This document shows positions 1 through 5,546 of a stretch of 5,941 nt of DNA, in pieces. Both the position numbers and the translations under genes were made by a program. The stretch is from Planctomycetota bacterium (GTDB lineage: Bacteria; Planctomycetota; Phycisphaerae; Sedimentisphaerales; SM23-30). How positions within the stretch are numbered: the stretch's first letter is position 1; each line of letters starts with the position of its first letter. The notes under the pieces were generated by a model. That model worked only from the letters and a program-made list of their open reading frames with translations, ran no database searches and was not told the origin of the DNA. The stretch covers positions 1 through 5,941 of the forward strand of contig JAKQBU010000153.1 in assembly GCA_029573975.1 (NCBI GenBank), in the 5' to 3' direction.

Positions 1-609
1 GGCGGATATCTGCGCCGTTTTTTGTTTCACAAGGGCCGCGATCTGGCGGATGTGGTGGCCCTGATGACGGATTTGGCGGATATCGCCCGCCGGGATGGAA
101 TTCTGGCGCTGGAACACAACATGCCGAATGTGGAAAAAAATGATCCATTTCTGGCGACCGGTCTGCGGATGGCCATCGACGGCCGGGATCCGGAATCGAT
201 CGAGGTTTCCTTGCGGCTGGAAATTCTAGCGATGCAGGAACGGCATAAGTCGGGGAAAAAGTTTTTCGATTTGTTGAAGCTGTACAGTCCCGGCTGGGCG
301 CTGGTCGGTACCCTGGTGGGCCAGATCGGTATGTTTGGCAACCTCAGCGGGGCGGATGTAGGCCAGTTGGGTAAAATGCTGGCGGTAGCGGTTTGTGCCA
401 CGATGTATGGTTGTATTGTGGCCAATGCCATTGCCGGCCCGATCGGCGATAAGCTGGCGATGCGGTCCAGCGAAGAGATTCTGGGGCGGGAAATGGTGCT
501 GAACGGCATTCTCTCCATCCAGGCGGGAGATAACCCGCGAATTACCATGGACAAGATGGCGGCCTTTGTCCCGTTCTCCGCCCGAACCGCCATTAAACAA
601 CCGGCGTAA
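1..609 (+). CDS. motA: Flagellar motor stator protein MotA, 5' end missing
   Basis: MotA is the inner-membrane stator subunit that, with MotB, couples ion flow to flagellar rotation. The reading frame is open from base 1, so the true start and the first two membrane helices lie outside the window; 202 residues are visible. The cytoplasmic part contains ARRDGILALE, in which Arg30 and Glu38 of the fragment occupy the spacing of E. coli MotA Arg90 and Glu98, the charged residues that contact the rotor. Two hydrophobic segments follow, at about 96-114 and 127-147. They carry the two conserved prolines: Pro97 in SPGWALVGTLVGQIGMF, and Pro147 in AIAGPIGDKL. These match E. coli Pro173 and Pro222 in position. 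A short cytoplasmic tail ends in a typical FVPFSAR stretch. motB starts 31 bp downstream. The family call is firm; whether protons or sodium ions are used cannot be told. Confidence 0.95.
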   Translation, partial: GGYLRRFLFHKGRDLADVVALMTDLADIARRDGILALEHNMPNVEKNDPFLATGLRMAIDGRDPESIEVSLRLEILAMQERHKSGKKFFDLLKLYSPGWALVGTLVGQIGMFGNLSGADVGQLGKMLAVAVCATMYGCIVANAIAGPIGDKLAMRSSEEILGREMVLNGILSIQAGDNPRITMDKMAAFVPFSARTAIKQPA

Positions 610-621
610 ATTCGATTTCTG

Positions 622-628
622 AAAGAGG
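622..628 (+). promoter_or_regulatory. Ribosome binding site that decides the motB start
   Basis: AAAGAGG ends 12 bases before ATG 641 but only 3 bases before the in-frame TTG at 632. The TTG would add three residues. The spacing, and ATG over TTG, favour 641. Confidence 0.6.
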
Positions 629-640
629 TATTTGGCTTTT

Positions 641-1468
641 ATGTCAGAAGGTCATAAAAAAAAGTCACACGGTCCGGGAGGCGGCGGGCACGAGGAAGGC
701 CATGAAGGGGCACCGGAATGGCTGATATCCTTTGCTGATAACACGGCGCTGATCATGGGATTTTTTGTCATACTGCTGGCCTTGAATATGGCACCGAAAG
801 GGGGAGGTTCGGGCGCCGAAGGCAAAGGGACCAGCGATTATGAGATGGATTGGGCCATCGCCGTCCGGAGTGCCTTTCACAATCCGGTGAATATCAATTC
901 CACGAATCCGCGGGACTTTCAACTGGTCCAGTATCTCAAAAGGAAAAGCTGGCAGGAAGAGATTAAGAAAAAAGTGAATGCGGAAATCGGCAAGAGTACG
1001 GAAGAAGGAATCGAAGGCCAATATCCCAGCGTGACCAATATCCGGGAAGGGCTGGCTTTTACCATTGGCGGACAGGTTGGTTTTGAGTCGGGCAAGGCAG
1101 AATTATTGGACCAGGCGAAAAGACAAATTGATCTTTTTCTCCCCGGCTTAGAGGGTTTGAATCATAAAATTTGCATTCGGGGCCATGCCGCCCAGGTGCC
1201 CGAGGAGGTATATCGGCCTTTCCAGAGCTTGGATGACTTATCCTATGCCCGTGCCAAGGCGGTTAAAGATTATATGGTGGGAAAAGGCATTCGCCAGGAG
1301 CGGATTACCATCGAGGCCTGCGGGGCCAATGAACCCATTCGTGCTCAAGCTTATGACGAGGATAGCCGAGCTATTAATAGACGAGTTTCTATTATAGTAA
1401 TGGAGAATCTGGTTGAAGAATACCAAGGACAACCTGCTGAGAATAAAGGAGATATAATCGATGGCTGA
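641..1468 (+). CDS. motB: Flagellar motor stator protein MotB with OmpA-like domain
   Basis: MotB anchors the stator to peptidoglycan and carries the ion-binding aspartate. The 275-residue protein has a basic, His/Gly-rich cytoplasmic tail (1-26), comparable to the KSHG-type tail of E. coli MotB. One membrane helix (about 28-50) follows, with WLISFADNTALIMGFF. Asp33 sits where E. coli has Asp32, so the motor should be functional. A Gly/Ser-rich spacer (51-65) and a polar helix that could act as the plug come next. The C-terminal OmpA-like domain spans about 138-255 and includes LSYARA (Arg204) and NRRVSI (246-251). Oddly, the GHTD motif reads GHAA (181-184), so the aspartate that binds diaminopimelate in OmpA is absent, and a longer loop separates it from Arg204. 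The last 110 bases are AT-rich. The stop overlaps the fliL start by 8 bp (ATGGCTGA), which suggests translational coupling. Confidence 0.95.
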   Translation: MSEGHKKKSHGPGGGGHEEGHEGAPEWLISFADNTALIMGFFVILLALNMAPKGGGSGAEGKGTSDYEMDWAIAVRSAFHNPVNINSTNPRDFQLVQYLKRKSWQEEIKKKVNAEIGKSTEEGIEGQYPSVTNIREGLAFTIGGQVGFESGKAELLDQAKRQIDLFLPGLEGLNHKICIRGHAAQVPEEVYRPFQSLDDLSYARAKAVKDYMVGKGIRQERITIEACGANEPIRAQAYDEDSRAINRRVSIIVMENLVEEYQGQPAENKGDIIDG

Positions 1469-1997
1469 CAAAAAGGCAAAACCGGAACCTTCTGCCGCCC
1501 CCCCTGAGGAGCAGAAGCCGAAAAAGAAGCTGCCCATCAAGACCCTGCTGGTGATCCTGGGGGTTTTGCTGCTGGAAGGCGGGACCATCACGATTGTGAT
1601 GGCCATTCGGGGCGGTCCTTCACCGGCGGAGGCTACGAATGTCATAGAAGAGACCCAGGAATCCAAGGACAAGGTTATGGGCGAAGTGGTTTTGGCGGAG
1701 AATTTCAATATTGACAACTATCTCCAGGGGCGGGCGCGGATCATGGTGAACCTGGAAGTGACGGCTAAAGTGGAAAAAGAAAAACAGGAACTTCTGTCGG
1801 CTCAGGTTCTGGAACATAAAACGGAAATTAAAGACAAAATCCGGGCTCTGGTTTCTTCTTCCGACCCCGAACATCTGCGGGATCCCAGTTTGCAGGTAAT
1901 CAAGCGGGAGATCAAAGCCAGCATGGATAAGATTGTGAATGAAGGTTTGATTGTGGAGATCCTGGTACCGTCCTGGCAAACCTATCCCCAGGATTAA
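1461..1997 (+). CDS. fliL: Flagellar basal body-associated protein FliL
   Basis: FliL is a single-pass inner-membrane protein that surrounds or supports the MotA-MotB stator. The 178-residue product has the family layout: a Lys/Pro/Glu-rich cytoplasmic tail (1-26), one hydrophobic helix (about 27-48), a charged linker, and a periplasmic domain (about 73-170). In that domain YLQGRARIMVNLEV is the first strand region and SLQVIKREIKASMDKIVNEG matches the conserved helix before the last strand. The usual ending, a Phe-Thr-Glu-Phe-type strand, is replaced by LVPSWQTYPQD, so the extreme C-terminus is divergent. A good ribosome binding site (AAAGGAGA, 1445-1452) lies inside motB, 8 bases before ATG 1461. 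The position directly after motB supports the call. Sequence similarity in this family is always low, so the assignment rests on architecture plus context. Confidence 0.85.
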   Translation: MADKKAKPEPSAAPPEEQKPKKKLPIKTLLVILGVLLLEGGTITIVMAIRGGPSPAEATNVIEETQESKDKVMGEVVLAENFNIDNYLQGRARIMVNLEVTAKVEKEKQELLSAQVLEHKTEIKDKIRALVSSSDPEHLRDPSLQVIKREIKASMDKIVNEGLIVEILVPSWQTYPQD

Positions 1998-2030
1998 AGG
2001 TCTGAAGGGACGGCCACGGAAAAAAAGGTA

Positions 2031-2059
2031 TTGAAAAAAGTTTAAAAGAAAAGTAAATT
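2031..2059 (+). promoter_or_regulatory. Possible sigma70-type promoter upstream of fliN
   Basis: TTGAAA (2031-2036, 5 of 6 against TTGACA), a 17-bp spacer and TAAATT (2054-2059, 4 of 6 against TATAAT). Transcription would start near 2066 and leave a leader of about 60 bases before the fliN start. AT-rich DNA yields such matches by chance, so this is tentative. Confidence 0.25.
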
Positions 2060-2075
2060 TATAGAAAATCTTTCT

Positions 2076-2103
2076 TTGGAACAGCAGCGAAATGGATTAT
2101 AGT
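2076..2103 (+). promoter_or_regulatory. Alternative promoter candidate just before fliN
   Basis: TTGGAA (2076-2081, 4 of 6), a 16-bp spacer and TATAGT (2098-2103, 5 of 6). It lies directly downstream of the phased A-tracts, which could act as an upstream element. The predicted start near 2110 would leave almost no leader before the AAGGA at 2111, which weakens the case. Confidence 0.2.
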
Positions 2104-2110
2104 TCTTTAC

Positions 2111-2115
2111 AAGGA
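2111..2115 (+). promoter_or_regulatory. Ribosome binding site supporting the GTG start of fliN
   Basis: AAGGA ends 9 bases before GTG 2125. The only nearby ATG (2115) is in another frame and meets a stop at once, so GTG is the best start. Confidence 0.6.
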
Positions 2116-2124
2116 TGTTAATTT

Positions 2125-2592
2125 GTGTCGGAAGAAAAAACCGGAAAAGAAAATCAGCCCGAATTGAAAACAGCACAGCAACAGTCGCCCGAAGCGGCCG
2201 TGCCGGGAGATGAACCGGTCCTGGCAGCAGAAGGCAAGGAGAAGGAAATCCCCGGAGAAGCGGGCGGCTCGAACGGATCCGGCGATATTCCGGCTCTGCC
2301 GGATTTTACCGGCATGCTGGAACAGGCGGCGGCCGGCAGTATCGAACTGCTCAAGGATGTGGAATTGACGGTCAAGATCGAATTGGGGCGCTGCGAAATG
2401 GCGGTCAATGATATTCTGACCCTGACCAGCGGCTCGGTGGTGGAGCTGGATAAGCTGGCCGGCGACCCGGTCGATGTGCTGGCCAATGAACAATTGATAG
2501 CGCGGGGCGAAGTCCTTGTTTTAAATGATAATTTTTGTGTTCGAATCAATGAGATTATTCCAGGAGTAACCGAACGTGTAGCCAGGGCCTAA
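2125..2592 (+). CDS. fliN: Flagellar motor switch protein FliN
   Basis: FliN forms the base of the cytoplasmic C-ring, takes part in rotation switching and helps dock export substrates. The product has 155 residues and starts with GTG. Residues 1 to about 70 are a low-complexity Gln/Glu/Ala/Gly-rich extension of unknown role. Residues about 73-147 are a SpoA (surface presentation of antigens) domain. It begins IELLKDVELTVKIELGRCEM, continues with VVELDKLAGDPVDVLANEQL and ends IARGEVLVLNDNFCVRINEI, very close to the family consensus. FliN is normally preceded by FliM, which is missing here. CheY-binding residues belong to FliM and are not expected in this protein. Base composition falls sharply in the last 70 bases of the gene. 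FliN is distinguished from FliM by its size and by having a single SpoA domain with no CheC-like part. Confidence 0.95.
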   Translation: MSEEKTGKENQPELKTAQQQSPEAAVPGDEPVLAAEGKEKEIPGEAGGSNGSGDIPALPDFTGMLEQAAAGSIELLKDVELTVKIELGRCEMAVNDILTLTSGSVVELDKLAGDPVDVLANEQLIARGEVLVLNDNFCVRINEIIPGVTERVARA

Positions 2593-2596
2593 GGAA

Positions 2597-2627
2597 GCCG
2601 GTTTTTCTATTCGCCGTAGAAGCCGGC
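2597..2627 (+). promoter_or_regulatory. Imperfect hairpin between fliN and fliO
   Basis: GCCGG (2597-2601) pairs with CCGGC (2623-2627), and TTCTA (2605-2609) pairs with TAGAA (2617-2621). The two stems are separated by a T.G wobble and two bulged T residues, and the loop is 7 bases (2610-2616). No clean U-run follows (GTTTCTTA), so a classical terminator is unlikely. Partial termination, processing or mRNA stability are possible roles; the function is inferred. Confidence 0.35.
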
Positions 2628-2679
2628 GCCAAGTTTCTTATGGTTCCCTGACCAAAAATGACCCGTTACGAAGCCAGGC

Positions 2680-2685
2680 AAGAGG
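2680..2685 (+). promoter_or_regulatory. Ribosome binding site that decides the fliO start
   Basis: AAGAGG lies 5 bases before ATG 2691. The longer in-frame option at ATG 2658 has no purine-rich site upstream, so 2691 is preferred. Confidence 0.55.
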
Positions 2686-2690
2686 TACCC

Positions 2691-3542
2691 ATGGTCCTTT
2701 ATACATCTGCATTCAGATTCATCCTGATGAGTGGGGGGATTTTAGGTCTGTTTGACGCCGTCGGCTGGGGCCAGGGTACATTTCAGGCCAATGAACCGGC
2801 CGCCGCCGAGTCCCCCGCGGTCCCAATACCTCTCTCCGGGGAGCGAACCGAAAAGCCAGCGGCTGTACCGGTTGGGACGGCTCCGGCTGCTTCGCCCGAA
2901 ATTGGAGATTCCTCTGCCGCCGGCCCCGGCTCCGCCAAGAGTTCCCAGCCCGGCACGTTCGATTGGGAGAAACAAACCCTGGGGCAACCCAATCGCCGGA
3001 CTTTACCTTCGCCGGATACCCAACCGGATCCCGGGCGGATGCAGACTCCTTCCCTCTGGCGGACGACTCTTTCTTTGCTGGCGGTGCTGGCAGTGATCGG
3101 GGGCGGGGCCTATCTATTTCGGCGTTTTGCCTGGTCTGGCGGCAAGTATCGCGGCAGTCGGGGCATCGAGGTTCTGGCCCGCAGCGTCATCAATCCCCGG
3201 CAGACCCTTTGCTTGATCAAATTCGGGCAGCGGCTGGTGCTGGTGGGGGTAAGCCCCAATCATATGGCCGCCCTGGATACTGTGGAAAATCCCGAGGAGA
3301 TTGCCGGTATTCTGGCGGGACTGGAAAAAGAAGGGCCCCATTCGATTACGAATACCTTTGGGAGCCTGCTGCGGCGTGAAACCCGGGAATATTCGGACGG
3401 GATGCCCGGCGTCGGAGCGGCGGCGGAGAGGGACTATGTGGAGGACCCGAATCAGCAGTGGTACCAGACCCGGGGAGAATTGACAAATTTGCTGGACAAG
3501 GTAAAAGGATTGACTAGAATACACCTGCATCGCAAAGGATAG
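2691..3542 (+). CDS. fliO: Flagellar biosynthesis protein FliO, long form
   Basis: FliO is a membrane protein that helps FliP assemble into the export gate. The 283-residue product is much longer than the roughly 100-140 residues of enterobacterial FliO. The N-terminus has a hydrophobic stretch (about 9-22) that looks like a signal peptide or an extra helix. A Pro/Ala/Ser-rich, probably disordered segment (about 29-122) follows and should face the periplasm. The main membrane helix is at about 124-143 (LLAVLAVIGGGAYLF), with basic residues just after it. The FliO core (157-210) contains IEVLARSVINPRQTLCLIKF and RLVLVGVSPNHMAAL, the typical small beta-rich domain. A charged tail (211-283) is extra. 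The position between fliN and fliP strongly supports the name. The start could lie further upstream at 2658. Confidence 0.88.
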   Translation: MVLYTSAFRFILMSGGILGLFDAVGWGQGTFQANEPAAAESPAVPIPLSGERTEKPAAVPVGTAPAASPEIGDSSAAGPGSAKSSQPGTFDWEKQTLGQPNRRTLPSPDTQPDPGRMQTPSLWRTTLSLLAVLAVIGGGAYLFRRFAWSGGKYRGSRGIEVLARSVINPRQTLCLIKFGQRLVLVGVSPNHMAALDTVENPEEIAGILAGLEKEGPHSITNTFGSLLRRETREYSDGMPGVGAAAERDYVEDPNQQWYQTRGELTNLLDKVKGLTRIHLHRKG

Positions 3543-3565
3543 CGGTTCTAACCAATGGATTGAGA

Positions 3566-4444
3566 ATGTCACGGATGACAAAAATCAAAACAGGGATGCT
3601 TTTCTGCATGGCGATTCTCGCCTGTGCGAGCGCGGCATCGGCCCAGACGGCGGATGCGGCGCCGGCCGCGGGCACTCCCGGTGCAGCCCCTGCCTGGCCT
3701 GCCGGCCTGAATCCAGCCGAGATTGTGGACAATGCCACCAAACCCGACCGGCTCTCGGCCTCGCTGGAGATTCTTATCCTGATGACGGTTCTTTCGCTGG
3801 CGCCGGCGATTCTGGTCATGACCACCTGTTTTACCCGAATCATCGTGGTTCTGGCGCTGCTGCGGCAGGCCATGGCCACCCAGCAGCTTCCGCCGGCCCA
3901 GGTGATTACCGGTTTGTCGCTATTTATGACGTTTTGCGTGATGGCGCCCACCTGGAAACAGATTCATGCCGATGCGATCAGCCCGTATATCAATCCTGCC
4001 ACCGAAGAAGAACGGATTGACCGGGGGGAATTCTGGCAGCGAACGAAAGTCCATTTGCGCAGGTTCATGATTAACCAGATTGAAAGCTGCGGCAATACCG
4101 AAGATGTTTATATGTTTGTCGAGTTTGCCGGTCCGGATGATCCGCTCCGGCAGAAAATTCAGGAGGAAACGCTGCAATGGCAGGATGTGCCCCTGACCTC
4201 GCTGATTCCCGCCTTCATCACCAGCGAACTGAAACAGGCTTTCATTATGGGTTTCTATATTTATCTGCCTTTTCTGGTGATCGATATGGTGATTGCTTCG
4301 ATTTTGATGTCGATGGGCATGATGATGCTGCCCCCGATCCTGATTTCTCTGCCTTTTAAGCTGTTGCTGTTTGTTTTAGTGGACGGCTGGCACCTGGTGA
4401 TCGGGTCCCTGATGGCCAGTTTTACCAATAACCCGGTGATGTAG
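3566..4444 (+). CDS. fliP: Flagellar export gate protein FliP
   Basis: FliP forms, with FliQ and FliR, the helical membrane gate through which flagellar subunits are exported. From ATG 3566 it has 292 residues, against about 245 in E. coli. A cleavable signal peptide is evident, with a basic start, a hydrophobic core (10-20) and a likely cut after ASAASA at residue 26. A Pro/Ala-rich stretch (28-50) follows. Signature blocks are TCFTRIIVVLALLRQAMATQ (88-107), the Met-rich SILMSMGMMMLPP (245-257) and SLPFKLLLFVLVDGWHLV (261-278). The loop at about 137-212 is longer than in E. coli by my recollection of that sequence. The ribosome binding site is weak (GGAT at 3557-3560). ATG 3575 and TTG 3560 are alternative starts, which change only the signal peptide. 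The identification is certain; the start is not. Confidence 0.96.
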   Translation: MSRMTKIKTGMLFCMAILACASAASAQTADAAPAAGTPGAAPAWPAGLNPAEIVDNATKPDRLSASLEILILMTVLSLAPAILVMTTCFTRIIVVLALLRQAMATQQLPPAQVITGLSLFMTFCVMAPTWKQIHADAISPYINPATEEERIDRGEFWQRTKVHLRRFMINQIESCGNTEDVYMFVEFAGPDDPLRQKIQEETLQWQDVPLTSLIPAFITSELKQAFIMGFYIYLPFLVIDMVIASILMSMGMMMLPPILISLPFKLLLFVLVDGWHLVIGSLMASFTNNPVM

Positions 4445-4476
4445 CTAGTGCGGCTGATGGAAAAAGGAAAAAAAGA

Positions 4477-4740
4477 ATGGAACCGGATGTAGCGATGGAT
4501 TTGGCTCGCAGAGCGTTGATGATAACGCTGCTGATCTCCGCGCCCCTGCTGTTAATCGGCCTGGTGGTCGGGGTTCTGATCTCCATTTTTCAGGCCGTCA
4601 CCCAGATTCAGGAAATGACTCTGACCTTCGTGCCCAAAATTGTCATTATGGCCCTGGCGGCGGCGGCCCTGCTTCCCTGGATGATGAAAATCATGCTGCC
4701 CTACGCCGCGGAAATGTTTGGCCCCATGCTGGTGCCGTAG
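4477..4740 (+). CDS. fliQ: Flagellar export gate protein FliQ
   Basis: FliQ is the small two-helix subunit that packs around the FliP-FliR core of the export gate. The 87-residue length is typical. Helix one spans about 13-37 and helix two about 52-74, joined by the conserved loop. The most conserved block, VGVLISIFQAVTQIQEMTLT (31-50), is followed by FVPKIV and is near consensus. A strong ribosome binding site (AAGGAA, 4464-4469) sits 7 bases before ATG 4477 in a very A-rich spacer. The gene lies 32 bp after fliP and 23 bp before fliR, the standard order, so co-translation in stoichiometric amounts is likely. Nothing in the protein is unusual. Confidence 0.96.
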   Translation: MEPDVAMDLARRALMITLLISAPLLLIGLVVGVLISIFQAVTQIQEMTLTFVPKIVIMALAAAALLPWMMKIMLPYAAEMFGPMLVP

Positions 4741-4763
4741 AACCGGAAAGGAAAAGGAAAAAC

Positions 4764-5537
4764 GTGCCCCTGGCTCCCTTGCAATTGATATTTGACCAGG
4801 CTCCGCTTTTTATGCTGGTGCTCTTCCGCATCGCCGGAATCATGGCGGTTGCGCCTTTGTTGAGCGCCTCGTTCATACCGGTGCGTATCAAATTTTTTCT
4901 GGTCCTGGTTTTGAGTATGGCGGTTTTTCCTCTGGTTCCCCGTACGGTCTGGGTTCCTGCCCAATGGGCCGATCTGGCCTGGGCGGTCGGGACGGAAATG
5001 CTGATCGGCATCACGATGGGATTTGCTTTGTCCTTATTATTTACCGGTTTGGAAGTCGGGATCGAAATGGTCAGCCATCAGATGGGCCTCAGCATGGCCC
5101 AGCTCATTGATCCCCTCAGCGATATTACCACGAACGTTCTTTCCCAGTTTTACACCCTGCTGGCGACCGTGATTTATGTTCTGATCAACGGGCATCTGGT
5201 CCTCATCCAGTCGCTGGTCCAGACGTTCCAGACCGTGCCGCTGATGGGGGCGCGGGTTGGAGACAATGTTGTCGCTATGCTGGTGTCGGTCCTGACCGGT
5301 TCGTATATGCTGGCCATTCGCGTGGCCGGACCTGCGCTGGTTGCCATTTTTCTGGCTACCATCGCTCTGGGTTTTATCTCCCGGACCATGCCCCAGTTGA
5401 ATATTCTCGCCGCCGGATTTTCCATCCGTATTTTCCTGGCGTTCATCATGATGATCGCTTCGCTGGCGGCAGTGTTTCTGGTTTTCGAGGACGATCTGAT
5501 CGTCGTGCTGCAAAAAGTTGGTTCTATCTTTAGTTAG
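4764..5537 (+). CDS. fliR: Flagellar export gate protein FliR
   Basis: FliR completes the export gate, a single copy joining the FliP ring, and contacts FlhB. The 257-residue length is normal. The sequence is almost wholly hydrophobic with several membrane helices. Conserved landmarks are RIAGIMAVAPLLSASFIPVR (22-41), GTEMLIGITMGFALSLLF (76-93), HQMGLSMAQLIDP (105-117) and ISRTMPQLNILAAGFSIRI (205-223). The start is GTG 4764, preceded by a purine-rich site (AAGG, 4754-4757) 6 bases away. No better in-frame ATG precedes it, and the first conserved helix begins within ten residues, so a later start would truncate the protein. The flhB ribosome binding site overlaps its stop codon, so the two genes are probably translated in sequence. 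Confidence 0.96.
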   Translation: MPLAPLQLIFDQAPLFMLVLFRIAGIMAVAPLLSASFIPVRIKFFLVLVLSMAVFPLVPRTVWVPAQWADLAWAVGTEMLIGITMGFALSLLFTGLEVGIEMVSHQMGLSMAQLIDPLSDITTNVLSQFYTLLATVIYVLINGHLVLIQSLVQTFQTVPLMGARVGDNVVAMLVSVLTGSYMLAIRVAGPALVAIFLATIALGFISRTMPQLNILAAGFSIRIFLAFIMMIASLAAVFLVFEDDLIVVLQKVGSIFS

Positions 5538-5546
5538 GAAGGAACT

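Larger units (their letters stand above)
1998..2124 (+). other. AT-rich gap with phased A-tracts where fliM would be expected
   Basis: This 127-bp gap is the longest in the window. It holds runs of four or more A at 2020-2026, 2034-2039, 2044-2047, 2049-2052 and 2065-2068, plus AAA at 2055-2057. Several centres (about 2036, 2046, 2056, 2066) fall near a 10-bp repeat, the pattern of intrinsically bent DNA. All three + strand frames were read: none gives the FliM N-terminal EIDALL-type motif or a SpoA-like segment, so there is no visible fliM remnant. What the gap does is inferred: probably a place for an internal promoter or mRNA processing before fliN. Confidence 0.5.

Noticed and set aside
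27..593. Long open frame on the minus strand across motA
   Set aside because: It mirrors the codon bias of motA, shows no family motif or ribosome binding site, and opposes a clear conserved gene. The same applies to the other minus-strand frames in the window.
632..640. TTG at 632 as the motB start
   Set aside because: Only 3 bases separate it from the ribosome binding site; ATG 641 is better placed.
641..718. His/Gly-rich MotB N-terminus as a special metal-binding tail
   Set aside because: E. coli MotB has a comparable basic His/Gly tail before its membrane helix, so this needs no special explanation.
1453..1458. Perfect TATAAT just before the fliL start
   Set aside because: The -35 position about 17 bp upstream reads CAACCT, which is no match, and the transcript would begin inside fliL without its ribosome binding site.
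2494..2532. TTGATA and GATAAT near the 3' end of fliN as a promoter for fliO
   Set aside because: The two elements are 27 bp apart, far from the 16-18 bp needed, and no alternative pairing fits.
2594..2626. Direct repeat of GAAGCCGG (2594-2601 and 2619-2626)
   Set aside because: It is only 8 bp long, overlaps the stem-loop arms and has no mobile element nearby.
2963..3379. Second + strand open frame inside fliO
   Set aside because: It is a frame shadow of the GC-rich fliO gene with no recognisable domain; the fliO frame carries the conserved core.
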